64,000 bases of DNA from Collimonas arenae (GTDB taxonomy: Bacteria > Pseudomonadota > Gammaproteobacteria > Burkholderiales > Burkholderiaceae_D), in the NCBI RefSeq assembly GCF_001584165.1, contig NZ_CP013233.1, positions 3,418,620-3,482,619 on the forward strand, written 5' to 3'. The notes under the pieces are model-generated. The model saw only the letters and a program-made list of their open reading frames with translations. It was not told where the DNA came from and searched no databases. Both the position numbers and the translations under genes were made by a program. Positions 18,816 to 27,295 of this stretch are shown here, piece after piece. Numbering within the stretch: position 1 is the stretch's first letter; each line of letters begins with the position of its first letter.

Positions 18816-19296
18816 CTATCTACTCTTTGACTGTTGAAAATGAATCAAGCAATCAGATTTGCCGATTTAACAAATCTACTCTTTTGGAATTTGCTCGGCC
18901 AAGTCAAGTTGGCTTCCCCATTCATTATCCATTTGATAATCAGACAAGCTGCTCAAGCACGTAAGCAAAGAGTAAAAGCAAGCCGGGAATGACACCACAA
19001 CAAAAAGTGATTTTTAACTATCGTTGACACAAATTTACAATTTTTAACTAATAAATGCCGTTAGATGAACACTTATTTGTACTCCCCAGAAACAAAATAC
19101 TGATTCCGTTTCTCATTGCCAATATTTCTATTATTCGCTCCCAGGGTTCATGGTTACGGCCATGCCTCGATACCAGGGAACGCATCAAATCTGTCCATTC
19201 ACGCGACAAAAAAGTAACAATTTGAGCAATTTCCATTGCCTCCGTGCGCAAGGTTGATACCCGTTCTCCAAGGTAGAAATCTGCCTATGATCATGC
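18816..19296. other. AT-rich intergenic region with no supported gene
   Basis: 480 bases, visibly lower in GC than the neighbours, with many A/T runs. A 67-codon open frame on the minus strand (19048-19251, MRTEAMEIAQIVTF at its start) is the only candidate gene; I see no ribosome binding site or recognisable domain and do not support it. Together with the IS5-like gene this looks like a small acquired or decayed patch between the polysaccharide cluster and the zinc operon. Confidence 0.4.
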
Positions 19297-20202
19297 TCAG
19301 TTCAAGCGCAAACGCGCCAATATCTGCGTGATGTTGTAACGCATCATGCGCAGATACGTCGGCGCGTCGCCATTTGGTGGCGACAAGGCATCGGCATACA
19401 GCTTGCCGCCGGGAGCAACGCCAACTTCATTGCTGATTTGCTGCAGCAGTTGCGGATTACTCATGTTTTCAAAGAACAGCGCTTTGACATGCTGCTGTTT
19501 CATCTGCCGGATCAGCGCCGCGATATCCCGTGCACTCGGCTCGCTTTCGGTCGATACACCCTGTGCAGCCAGGAAACGCACACCGTAATGCGCGCCGAAA
19601 TATTCAAAGGCATCGTGCGAGGTGATCACGGTGCGCTGGGTGCCGGAAATCTGCGCGAACTGCGCCTGCGCCCAATCATCCAGTTGCGCCAGCTGGTGCA
19701 GGTATTTGGCGCCGTTCGCCTTGTATATCTCGCTACCGGCCGGATCGACCCGACTCAAGGCGCTGACAATGTTGCGGGTATAAGTCATCACATTGACCGG
19801 ATCCTGCCATGCGTGCGGATCGGGCCGCAGCGCTGCGTTATTGCCATGTCCCGGACGTTGCCGCGGCTGGATGCCATCGCTGGCCACCGCGATGACGCCA
19901 TGGTAGGCCGCGGCATTGGCCAGGCGCTCGATCCAGCCCTCGAAACCAAGGCCGTTGATCACCACCAACTTGGCGCGAGCGATCTTCTTCACATCACTTG
20001 GCGCCGGTTCGAATACATGGGCATCCTGGTCCGGTCCCACCAGCATCGACACCGCCACGCGCTCGCCGCCGACATTGCTGACAATGTCGGCGAGAATGCT
20101 GAAACTGGCGACGACGGGAATCCGCTCAGCCGATACCGCGCTGCCGGATACCAGCAACAATGCGGCTAAAAGCAGGCCGGTTAATTTTTGCACCGTCTTC
20201 AC
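19297..20202 (-). CDS. znuA: Metal ABC transporter substrate-binding protein (zinc/manganese type, ZnuA-like)
   Basis: A protein of 301 residues with a signal peptide ending in SAVSAERIP. It belongs to the cluster A-I binding proteins: VASFSILADIVSNVGG, the metal-ligand region DAHVFEPAPSD, a short His-containing loop (RPGHGNNAALRPDPHAWQDP) and the later EPSARDIAALIRQM segment. Translation starts with GTG at 20202 behind an AGGAG five bases upstream; the nearby ATG is out of frame. It is the last gene of a small protein-ATPase-permease-binding protein operon. Zinc is preferred over manganese because of the operators upstream and the His-containing loop, but this is inference. Confidence 0.9.
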   Translation of the reverse strand: MKTVQKLTGLLLAALLLVSGSAVSAERIPVVASFSILADIVSNVGGERVAVSMLVGPDQDAHVFEPAPSDVKKIARAKLVVINGLGFEGWIERLANAAAYHGVIAVASDGIQPRQRPGHGNNAALRPDPHAWQDPVNVMTYTRNIVSALSRVDPAGSEIYKANGAKYLHQLAQLDDWAQAQFAQISGTQRTVITSHDAFEYFGAHYGVRFLAAQGVSTESEPSARDIAALIRQMKQQHVKALFFENMSNPQLLQQISNEVGVAPGGKLYADALSPPNGDAPTYLRMMRYNITQILARLRLN

Positions 20203-20244
20203 ATTGACTCCTTGAAATTGAAATACCGATGAAATGCGTTGCAG

Positions 20245-21135
20245 TCAACCCTGCAAGTGCGGTCGCCTCAGCCATTGCGGCAGCCAGCCGCGCGGAGCCA
20301 CCAGCAGCGACACCATGTAACAGGCCGCGGCGCAAACAATAATGGTCGGCCCGGAAGGTGCGCCGGTATAGTAGGACAGCAGCAAGCCGGCATAACCGGA
20401 CAGCGCCGCCTGCAGCGCGCTATTGCATAGCTGCGCCGGCAAGGTGTCGTGCCAGAGCCGCGCCGATACGGCAGGCAGCATCATCAGGCCGACCGCCATC
20501 AGCGTGCCCAGCGTCTGGAACGAGGCAACCAGGTTGAGCACCACCAGCATCAGGAACATTTGCTGGAACAGCGCCGCACGATTGCCGCTGGCGGCCAGGA
20601 AGGACGGATCGAAACTTTCCAGCAGCAGGCCGCGATAGGTCAATGCGCCCAGCAGCAGGCTGAAGGTGCTGACGCCGGCCACCAGCAACAAGCCGGCCTG
20701 ATCGACGCCAAGCACATTACCGAACAGGATATGCAGCAGATCCAGCTTGGAACCGCTCATCGAGATCAGCATCACTCCCAGCGCGAGCGCAGTCAGATAG
20801 GTCGACGCCAGACTGGCGTCCTCCTTGAGATCGGTATCCCTGCTGATCAGTGCTGCGACCGCAACTACGATCACACCTGCCAGGAAACCGCCGATGCTGA
20901 GCGCCGGCAGCGACAGGCCAAACAGAATGAAGCCGATCGCCACCCCCGGTAGCACCGCATGGCTGAGGGCGTCGCCGAACAGGCTCATGCGGCGCAAGGT
21001 CAGCAACACGCCAAGCGGCGCGCTGCTGAGCGACAGCGCAAAAATTCCGATCAACGCCCGCCGCATGAAAGCGAACTCTTCAAACGGCGCCAGTGCCAGC
21101 CGATACACATCATGGATATGCGACAGCGCGTTCAT
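20245..21135 (-). CDS. znuB: Metal ABC transporter permease (ZnuB-like)
   Basis: An ABC-3 family permease with about eight or nine membrane helices. Signature stretches include FGDALSHAVLPGVAIGF near residue 50, GVMLISMSGSKLDLLHILFG in the middle and MAVGLMMLPAVSARLW towards the end. The ATG at 21135 overlaps the ATPase stop (ATGA), indicating translational coupling; the seven extra codons upstream would overlap the ATPase gene. It forms the membrane channel for metal imported by the binding protein encoded downstream. Confidence 0.92.
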   Translation of the reverse strand: MNALSHIHDVYRLALAPFEEFAFMRRALIGIFALSLSSAPLGVLLTLRRMSLFGDALSHAVLPGVAIGFILFGLSLPALSIGGFLAGVIVVAVAALISRDTDLKEDASLASTYLTALALGVMLISMSGSKLDLLHILFGNVLGVDQAGLLLVAGVSTFSLLLGALTYRGLLLESFDPSFLAASGNRAALFQQMFLMLVVLNLVASFQTLGTLMAVGLMMLPAVSARLWHDTLPAQLCNSALQAALSGYAGLLLSYYTGAPSGPTIIVCAAACYMVSLLVAPRGWLPQWLRRPHLQG

Positions 21136-21875
21136 ACCGCCTCCTTGGCCTGGCATGGCGCTGCGTGCGGATCGGTCGCTTCCGGCATGTGCTTGGCCTG
21201 ATGCAGGTGCGATTCGGTCAGCACTTGCGCAGTATCGCCCCAGGCCACCAGTCGACGCGCCAACAGCAGCGCCTGCGGAAAATGGCGGCGCACCTGTTCA
21301 TGGTCATGCAACACCGCAATCACGGTACGCTGCTGGACATGCCAGGCATGGATGATCGCCAGCAGGTCTTCGGTGGTTTTGGCATCGACCGCATTGAATG
21401 GCTCATCGAGCAGGATCAGCTCGGCATCCTGGACCAGGATGCGCGCAAACAGGACACGCTGGAACTGCCCTGCCGACAAGCTGCCGACCGCGCGCCCTTC
21501 AAACCCATGTAGGCCCACCGCCAGCAACGCATCGCGCGCACGCGCCGCCATCGCCTGGCTGATGCCGCCGAACACGCCCTGCTTTTGCCAGTAACCGAGG
21601 AATACGCAATCCAGCACCGAAATCGGGAAACTGCGATCGATCTCAGCCTGCTGCGGCAGATAAGCAATACGCTTGCGCGCGACGTTGACCTCAACCTCGC
21701 CACTGTCGATTCGCACCAGTCCCAGCAGGCTCTTCAGCAGCGTGCTTTTACCGGCGCCATTCGGCCCCACCACCGCAGTCAACGTACCGTGCTCAAAACG
21801 ACCGCTGATGTGGTGCAAGGCTGGATGTCGCCGATAAGCAACCGTCAGGTCATGCAATGCGATAGCCGGATTCAT
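21132..21875 (-). CDS. znuC: Metal ABC transporter ATP-binding protein (ZnuC-like)
   Basis: Starting at the ATG at 21875, which overlaps the stop of the small upstream gene (TGATG), the protein is 247 residues, normal for this family. Walker A is VGPNGAGKST, the signature motif is SAGQFQRVLFARI, Walker B is LILLDEPFNAVD and the H-loop is AVLHDHEQV. The frame stays open upstream to 22160, but that stretch overlaps the small membrane protein gene and the operator palindromes, so the longer version is not credible. Confidence 0.93.
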   Translation of the reverse strand: MNPAIALHDLTVAYRRHPALHHISGRFEHGTLTAVVGPNGAGKSTLLKSLLGLVRIDSGEVEVNVARKRIAYLPQQAEIDRSFPISVLDCVFLGYWQKQGVFGGISQAMAARARDALLAVGLHGFEGRAVGSLSAGQFQRVLFARILVQDAELILLDEPFNAVDAKTTEDLLAIIHAWHVQQRTVIAVLHDHEQVRRHFPQALLLARRLVAWGDTAQVLTESHLHQAKHMPEATDPHAAPCQAKEAV

Positions 21876-22039
21876 CAGACATCTCCCGTCAGGGCCCAGT
21901 ACACCCCGAGCCATAGCAGCAGGCATAGCGGCAACACCAGCAACACACGCCACCAGGCGGAGCACGCCAGCAAGGGAGTTTTCCTTAATCCCTGAAAACC
22001 TGAGCGCACGGTTGCAGGGAATTTCTTGGCTTGCTTCAT
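21875..22039 (-). CDS. Small membrane protein at the head of the zinc ABC operon (54 aa)
   Basis: The 54-residue product starts MKQAKKFPATVRSGF, is basic at the N-terminus and has one strong hydrophobic segment (WWRVLLVLPLCLLLWLGVYW) before a short tail ending TGDV, so it should be a single-pass inner-membrane protein. Its stop overlaps the start of the ATPase gene, which argues that it is translated and belongs to the operon; it is also the first gene after the paired palindromes. I do not recognise a family. It could assist or regulate the importer. The ATG at 22039 is chosen; one upstream in frame at 22093 is possible. Confidence 0.6.
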   Translation of the reverse strand: MKQAKKFPATVRSGFQGLRKTPLLACSAWWRVLLVLPLCLLLWLGVYWALTGDV

Positions 22040-22095
22040 AGGAATCACTGAGATGGGAAGGATGATTCGATTGAACGGGATGCGGAAATGCAAAT

Positions 22096-22142
22096 ATGCA
22101 ACATAGTTGCATATACGAGATTATAATGCAACCAAGTTGCAT
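22096..22142. promoter_or_regulatory. Two tandem perfect palindromes, candidate Zur operators
   Basis: Two perfect 7-3-7 inverted repeats lie 30 bases apart centre to centre: ATGCAACATAGTTGCAT at 22096-22112 and ATGCAACCAAGTTGCAT at 22126-22142. Both share arms ATGCAAC/GTTGCAT. They sit about 60-100 bases upstream of the zinc operon, whose first gene starts at 22039. The spacing of about three helical turns places two dimers on one DNA face. Metal-responsive Fur-family repressors of this kind bind such A/T-flanked palindromes; assignment to Zur is inferred from the operon. Confidence 0.75.
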
Positions 22143-22286
22143 TTGAACGGCAGGAATCATTATTCGCCTTCAGGCGCACCACCTCAATCATGTGCAGAGA
22201 CGGCCGATTGGTGGCGAGGCGAAAAAAAATCCATGCAAAGCTGCATGGATTTCTTGTTCACCGAATTGCCGGTCCTGCTGATTCTA

Positions 22287-23416
22287 TTAGTGCAGGAACC
22301 GGCCGTTCCTGGAGATCATGGTCAGGTCGACAAATTCCGAGCCATTGTGATTGGTCGGCGTAAACGTGACGAAATAGCCGCCGACGTCATAATGATTGAT
22401 GGTTTCCAGTGCGCGCACCAGACTGTCCCGGGTCAGGCTGCTGCCTGCACGCTTCAAACCTTCTACAAACACCTTGGCGGCAATGAAGCCTTCCATGCTG
22501 ACGTAATCCCATTCGCGCTTGCCGTTTTGCAGGTAATACTTGCGGTATTCCTTGACGATGCCGTTGACCTCGTCCCACGGCGCCGGCATCACTTGGGCGA
22601 TCTGCACCCCGCTGGCATCCTTGCCCAGCGCGTTAACCAGTTGCTGGCTACCGACGAAGGAGATGTTCCAGAACGACGGCGGCTGCCAGCAGCGATCATC
22701 GCCTTGATGAACGCTGCACTGGAATTGTAAGCCGACACTACGATCACCGTCTGCGGCTTGCTTTGACGAATCTTGGCAACCGCATCGGCGACATCGACGC
22801 TATTGCGCTCAACCGTTCCGAGCCCGACGACCTCGATATTGCGTTTTTTCAATGCGCGCGTCACCCCTTCCAGCCCAGCCTTGCCATAGGCATCGTTCTG
22901 ATAGAACACGGCAATCCGATTCAACTTCAAGGTCGTAATCTGCTGAACGATCTTCTCGGTTTCGGCGAAGTAGCTGGCGCGGATGTTGAAGATGCTGCGA
23001 TTGAATGGCTCGCGGAGCGACTGGGCGCCGGTAAATGGCGCGAAGAATGGGATCTTGGCTTTGCTGATTGCCGGGATCGAGGCGTTAGAGGTCGGCGTGC
23101 CGACGTAACCGAACAACGCCAGTACGTCATCCTGTTCAATGAACTGCTTGGTATTGGCCGCCGCCCGCACCGGCTCATAACCGTCGTCCAGCGTCTTCAG
23201 GACGATCTTGCGGCCGAATACGCCGCCACTGGCGTTGACCTGATCGAAATATGCCTGGGCGCCATCGTACATGCCCTTGCCCAGCTCCCGCGCGGGGCCG
23301 GAAAACGCCGCCGACTGGCCCAGGGTGATGGTGGTCGCCGTGACACCGCTCTCGGCCTGGCTCAAGGTCGCAGTCAGCAGCAAGGATGACAAGACAAGTA
23401 TTTTATGGAGTCGCAT
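22287..23416 (-). CDS. Branched-chain amino acid-type ABC substrate-binding protein (LivJ/LivK-like), interrupted by an apparent one-base deletion
   Basis: Begins at the ATG at 23416 with signal peptide MRLHKILVLSSLLLTATLSQ. The type 1 periplasmic-binding fold is evident: ITLGQSAAFSGPARELGKGM, GGVFGRKIVLKTLDDGYEP, LFGYVGTPTSNASIPAI and NRIAVFYQNDAYGKAGLEG. Homology leaves the frame near 22682 after AMIAAGS and resumes one frame over as FWNISFVGSQQLVNALG, ending at 22287 with TMISRNGRFLH, about 375 residues in total. Restoring one C in the reverse strand repairs it. There is no permease or ATPase next to it, so it is an orphan receptor; amino-acid or urea-type ligands are possible. It is transcribed divergently from feoA. 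Confidence 0.8.
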
Positions 23417-23769
23417 GCGTGGTCCAATCATTCGGTTGGGTAAGTTGATAACGTTGAAGGCTAAAGCAAGAATCCGGCCGATGTTAGCGCTACCCAGATG
23501 CACCGTCATGTAGCGCCCGATGAGCTGGGCTGCTTTACGCAAAGTCTGGAGTGAGTTCAGGATCAGGCTTGGGACAGCAGCAAATACGTCATGGCGAACG
23601 CTGTGCGCCATGCATTTTGTTGCGGTGCGGGAAATTGCGCTAAGTAAAACGCAAAGCGGGTAATGCTGTCAAGCAAGCTTGGCGATTTTTATGCCTTGCG
23701 CTGACAATTTCGACACACATTGTTTCATTGTTTTATGCCGCAAACGCATACAGCGAGCCGCGAATGTAT

Positions 23770-23786
23770 ATAATGAGAATCATTAT
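23770..23786. promoter_or_regulatory. Fur box upstream of feoA
   Basis: ATAATGAGAATCATTAT matches 16 of 17 positions of the core of the classical Fur consensus (ATAATGATAATCATTAT). A second half-site (TGATAATGG) overlaps its right side. It ends 16 bases before the feoA start codon, so bound Fe-Fur would occlude the promoter or start region. This predicts iron repression of feoA-feoB and the small gene behind them. Confidence 0.85.
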
Positions 23787-23802
23787 TGATAATGGCTTTT
23801 GT

Positions 23803-24042
23803 ATGAGACTTTGCGATTTGCCTCCATTCACGCCCGCGATCATTGAGCACGTAGAAGATGTGCTCACTATCGACCCGATTGCCAAGCGCTTGCGCGAACT
23901 CGGTTTTGTCCAGGGTGAAGAGGTCAGCATCGTGGCGCGCGGTCCGATTTCTGCCGACCCGCTGATGATCCAGGTCGGCTTTACCCGTTTCGCCTTGCGT
24001 CGCGCCGAAGCGCAGCGAGTGCATGTCCATACTGCTTCCTGA
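23803..24042 (+). CDS. feoA: Ferrous iron transport protein A
   Basis: With the ATG at 23803 the protein is 79 residues, the normal FeoA size; the frame is open to 23728 but the extension would translate the Fur box. It has the SH3-like FeoA fold: MRLCDLPPF, RLRELGFVQGEEVSIVARGP, DPLMIQVGFTRFALRRAEAQRVHV. FeoA is a small cytoplasmic partner of FeoB needed for efficient Fe(II) uptake. The feoB start follows 11 bases after its stop. Confidence 0.93.
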   Translation: MRLCDLPPFTPAIIEHVEDVLTIDPIAKRLRELGFVQGEEVSIVARGPISADPLMIQVGFTRFALRRAEAQRVHVHTAS

Positions 24043-24053
24043 AACAAAGAAAC

Positions 24054-25940
24054 ATGTCTTCCAGCGCTTCTTCCTCAGTTTCCCCGGGTTCCTCTCCAGT
24101 TGCCTCCTCAATTGCGTCTTTACGGATCGCCCTTGTCGGCAATCCCAACTGCGGCAAGACCGCATTGTTCAACCAGCTGACCGGCAGCCGACAAAAGGTC
24201 GCCAACTACGCCGGCGTCACCGTCGAACGCAAGGAAGGTCGCTTCACTGCGCCTTCCGGCCGGCTGTTCCAGTTGCTCGACCTGCCCGGCGCCTACAGCC
24301 TGGAAGCGACCAGCCCCGACGAAATGATCACGCGTAAGGTCTGTCTCGGCCAGATGCCCGGCGAAGCCCTGCCTGACCTGGTGGTGTGCGTGGCTGACGC
24401 CACCAACCTGCGCCTGCACTTGCGCTTCGTGCTGGAAGTCAAACGCCTGGGACGGCCAATGGTGCTGGCATTGAACATGATGGATGCGGCCCGCAAGCGC
24501 GGCATCGTCATCGATCGCGAAGAGCTGGAACGCCGGCTCGGCATCCCGGTGATCGAAACCATTGCGGTGCGCAACGGCGGCGCGCGCGACCTGATCAACC
24601 ATCTCGATCAGAGTGGCACACCGACGCTACCGGCAGGAAACGTCGACGACGATCTGCATGCGCAGGTGCGCAGCATGCTGGCAGCTGCTGTCACGATGCC
24701 GCGCAACACCTCGATGATCGATGATGCGATCGATCGCTGGGTCTTGCATCCGGTGTTCGGCCTGGCGCTGCTGGCGGCGATCATGTTCTTCATTTTCCAA
24801 GCTGTGTTTTCGTGGGCGCAGCCGCTGATGAACGGCATCCAGGCCGGCGTCGCCGCAGTCGGCGCCTGGGTCGCCGCAGCCATGCCGGAAAGCCTGCTGC
24901 GCAGCCTGATCAGCGACGGCATCTTTGGTGGCCTGGGCACGGTGCTGGTGTTCCTGCCGCAGATCCTGATCCTGTTTTTCTTCATCCTGATGCTGGAAGA
25001 ATCCGGCTACCTGCCGCGCGCCGCCTTCCTGCTGGACCGGATGATGTTCAAGGCGGGCCTCACCGGTCGCTCCTTCATTCCGCTGCTGTCGAGCTTTGCC
25101 TGCGCGATCCCAGGCATCATGGCTACCCGCAGCATCCAGGACCCGCGCGACCGCCTCACCACTATCCTGGTGGCGCCGCTGATGACCTGTTCTGCGCGCC
25201 TGCCGGTCTACACGCTGCTGATCTCCGCCTTCATTCCCAACCGTAGTGTCTGGAGCCTGTTCAACCTGCAAGGCATTGTGCTGTTCGTGCTGTACGTGGC
25301 CGGCATCTTCAGCGCGCTGGCCGTGTCCTGGATCATCAAGCGCATGCGCAAGGACAAGAGCGAACATGCATTGCTGATGGAACTGCCATCCTATCGTTTG
25401 CCCAGCACTCGCAATATCGTCATCGGCCTGTGGGAACGCGCACTGATTTTCCTGCGTCGCGTCACCACTATCATCCTGGCGCTGACCGTGCTGCTGTGGT
25501 TCCTCTCCACTTTCCCTGGCCCGCCGGAAGGCGCGACCCTGCCCGCGATCGATTACAGCCTGGCCGGCCGCATCGGCCACCTGCTGGAATACGTATTTGC
25601 TCCAATCGGTTTCAACTGGCAGATCTGCATTGCGCTAGTGCCAGGCATGGCAGCGCGTGAAGTCGCGGTGTCGGCGCTAGGTACGGTGTACGCGATGTCC
25701 GGCAGCGAAGACGCGATTGCGTCGCAACTGGGCCCGATGATTGCGCATCAATGGTCGCTGGCGACTGCGCTGGCGCTGCTGGCCTGGTACGTGTTCGCTC
25801 CCCAATGCATGTCGACGCTGGCAGTGATGCGGCGCGAAACCAACTCCTGGAAAATCGTCGCCATCGCCACCGCCTACCTGTTCGGCCTGGCCTACCTGGC
25901 AGCATTCCTCACCTATCAAATTACGAGGCTCCTGACATGA
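24054..25940 (+). CDS. feoB: Ferrous iron transporter B (short form)
   Basis: A protein of 628 residues. After a Ser-rich N-terminus comes the GTPase domain, with G1 GNPNCGKT at residues 29-36, G3 DLPG, and ALNMMDAA serving as the G4 element. The membrane core contains the FeoB gate motifs SFACAIPGIMATR and MAAREVAVSALG, with about eight to ten helices. It is shorter than the E. coli protein (773 residues), as in many betaproteobacteria and pseudomonads. It imports Fe(II) across the inner membrane using nucleotide-driven gating. Its stop overlaps the next small gene (ATGA). Confidence 0.96.
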   Translation: MSSSASSSVSPGSSPVASSIASLRIALVGNPNCGKTALFNQLTGSRQKVANYAGVTVERKEGRFTAPSGRLFQLLDLPGAYSLEATSPDEMITRKVCLGQMPGEALPDLVVCVADATNLRLHLRFVLEVKRLGRPMVLALNMMDAARKRGIVIDREELERRLGIPVIETIAVRNGGARDLINHLDQSGTPTLPAGNVDDDLHAQVRSMLAAAVTMPRNTSMIDDAIDRWVLHPVFGLALLAAIMFFIFQAVFSWAQPLMNGIQAGVAAVGAWVAAAMPESLLRSLISDGIFGGLGTVLVFLPQILILFFFILMLEESGYLPRAAFLLDRMMFKAGLTGRSFIPLLSSFACAIPGIMATRSIQDPRDRLTTILVAPLMTCSARLPVYTLLISAFIPNRSVWSLFNLQGIVLFVLYVAGIFSALAVSWIIKRMRKDKSEHALLMELPSYRLPSTRNIVIGLWERALIFLRRVTTIILALTVLLWFLSTFPGPPEGATLPAIDYSLAGRIGHLLEYVFAPIGFNWQICIALVPGMAAREVAVSALGTVYAMSGSEDAIASQLGPMIAHQWSLATALALLAWYVFAPQCMSTLAVMRRETNSWKIVAIATAYLFGLAYLAAFLTYQITRLLT

Positions 25941-26233
25941 CGCCATTTCTCATGGTGCAAGACATCGTGATCGGCATGGCCGTAGTCGCCAGCCTCATCT
26001 ACGCCTGCCGCCGCCTGATGCCAGCCACCAGCCAACGCTGGCAAGCAGCATTGGCAAACTCCCTGAGCACCGCATCGCGCCCGACATTGCTACGCGCAGT
26101 AGGCAAACGCCTGCAACCAACAAGCGCAGCCGGCGGCTGCGGCAGCGGTTGCGGCTCCTGCTCAACCGGCTGCGGCCCGACCTCGCCAACCACAGAACAA
26201 CCCCTGCAATTCCGCGAGCGTTCCAGCGAATAA
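25937..26233 (+). CDS. Cys-rich small membrane protein coupled to feoB (DUF6587-like, possible FeoC substitute)
   Basis: The ATG at 25937 overlaps the feoB stop, so the gene is translationally coupled. The 98-residue product has one N-terminal membrane helix (VQDIVIGMAVVASLIYACRR), a basic middle part and then a Gly/Cys cluster GGCGSGCGSCSTGCGP with four closely spaced cysteines, suited to bind iron or an Fe-S cluster. It lacks the winged helix of enterobacterial FeoC. I place it with the DUF6587-type proteins found behind feoB in related bacteria (from memory). A role in FeoB assembly or iron handling is inferred from position. Confidence 0.75.
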   Translation: MTPFLMVQDIVIGMAVVASLIYACRRLMPATSQRWQAALANSLSTASRPTLLRAVGKRLQPTSAAGGCGSGCGSCSTGCGPTSPTTEQPLQFRERSSE

Positions 26234-26254
26234 ACAGCTTGCGGATGCCAAGGC

Positions 26255-27240
26255 ATTCACTCCGTAGTCCGTTAAAAGGGGTCAGAGTAATTTTCGCAAA
26301 AGACCGCGAAAAAAACTCTGACCCCATTTAACTGCGTGGGGTTGGTTTTGACGTTGCTTTTGAATTGGCTTTTGCCGTTGCCGTTGCAGTTGCAGTTGCA
26401 GTTGCAGTTGCAGTTGCAGTTGCAGTTGCAGTTGCAGTTGCAGTTGCTTTTGACTTTTCGCATGCTGACGTTGCCAAATGGGACGCGCGACAGTCGGGAA
26501 TTATGGGGCACATGTTTGAGCGAAGCGAGTTTGTGTCCCATCCGACTGGCGCACGGCTCATTTGGGAACCCGCCAACGGCGGGCAACGGCTGTGCGATCG
26601 CCTTTTTGCTTACTTTTTGGCGAAGCAAAAAGTGAGCGGCTGCCGGGCCGCTCCCGGCTAGTGCCCACGGAGTAGCGAACGTATTAAATAACGACGAGAC
26701 GATCCACTTTGAATACCCCACCGCACGTACTTCGTGGTCCGTTAAATGGGTCAGAGTAATTTTCGCAAAAGCCGCGAAAAAAAACTCCGACCCCATTTAA
26801 CTGCGATGGCTTGGTTTTGACGTTGCTTTTGAATTGGCTTTTGAAGTTGCCGTTGCTTTTGACTTTTCGCATGCTGACGTTGCCTTCCCTTCGGTCCCCG
26901 ACGGGTGACAGTCGGGAATGATGGGACACATGTTTGAGCGAAGCGAGTTTGTGTCCCATCCGACTGGCGCACGTCTCATTTGGGGACCCGCCAACGGCGG
27001 CAACGGCTGTGCGATCGCCTTTCTTTGCTTACTTTCGGGCGCCCGGCTAGGGGCGAAGCAAAGAAAGTGAGTAGCTGCCGGGCTACCCCCGGCTAGTGCC
27101 CACGGAGTGGTAACCGTTTTAAGTAGCACCGGACGAACACGACTAATGCGCCACCGCACTTACTCCGTAGCCCGTTAAAAGGGGTCAGAGTAATTTTCGC
27201 AAAAAGCCGCGAAAAAAAACTCTGACCCCATTTAACGACT
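26255..27240. repeat. Block of two-and-a-half ~440-bp direct repeats with internal hairpins
   Basis: Two related units (about 26255-26700 and 26720-27150) plus a third partial one (27160-27240) occupy the space between the feo operon and the SorC regulator. Each unit starts with a hairpin GGGTCAGAG ... CTCTGACCC (26278-26325, about 26747-26794, 27181-27229), has GTTTGAGCGAAGCGAG within a longer inverted element bounded by GGGACACA/TGTGTCCC, then GCGATCGCCTTT and a terminal GCCCACGGAGT. Short open frames inside encode only low-complexity peptides. It looks like a chromosomal intergenic repeat family rather than a coding or IS element. Confidence 0.75.
26383..26442. repeat. Hexanucleotide tandem repeat (GTTGCA)x10
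   Basis: Ten uninterrupted GTTGCA units, flanked by variant units GTTGCC (26377) and GTTGCT (26443). The equivalent place in the second ~440-bp unit has only a few degenerate copies, so the array expanded in one unit only. The hexamer keeps reading frames open and yields Leu-Gln or Val-Ala dipeptide runs, but no gene is supported. Likely a variable microsatellite. Confidence 0.9.
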
Positions 27241-27295
27241 GACCCCATTTAACTAGCGCTCCATTTAACGACCACCGTTTTAACTGCGGGGCATT

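Noticed and set aside
19048..19251. 67-codon frame in the AT-rich patch
   Set aside because: No ribosome binding site, domain or operon context; not supportable as a gene.
21876..22160. 95-codon extension of the ZnuC-like ATPase
   Set aside because: It would cover the small membrane protein and the operator palindromes; ATPase homology begins at the ATG at 21875.
24627..25580. 317-codon frame opposite feoB
   Set aside because: Gln/His/Arg-rich low-complexity product; feoB is unambiguous.
26383..26442. Possible CRISPR array
   Set aside because: Repeats are 6 bases with no spacers, and there are no cas genes; it is a microsatellite.
26336..26661. Leu-Gln and Val-Ala dipeptide-repeat open frames
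   Set aside because: They result only from the GTTGCA hexamer array in two frames; there is no start context or conserved protein.
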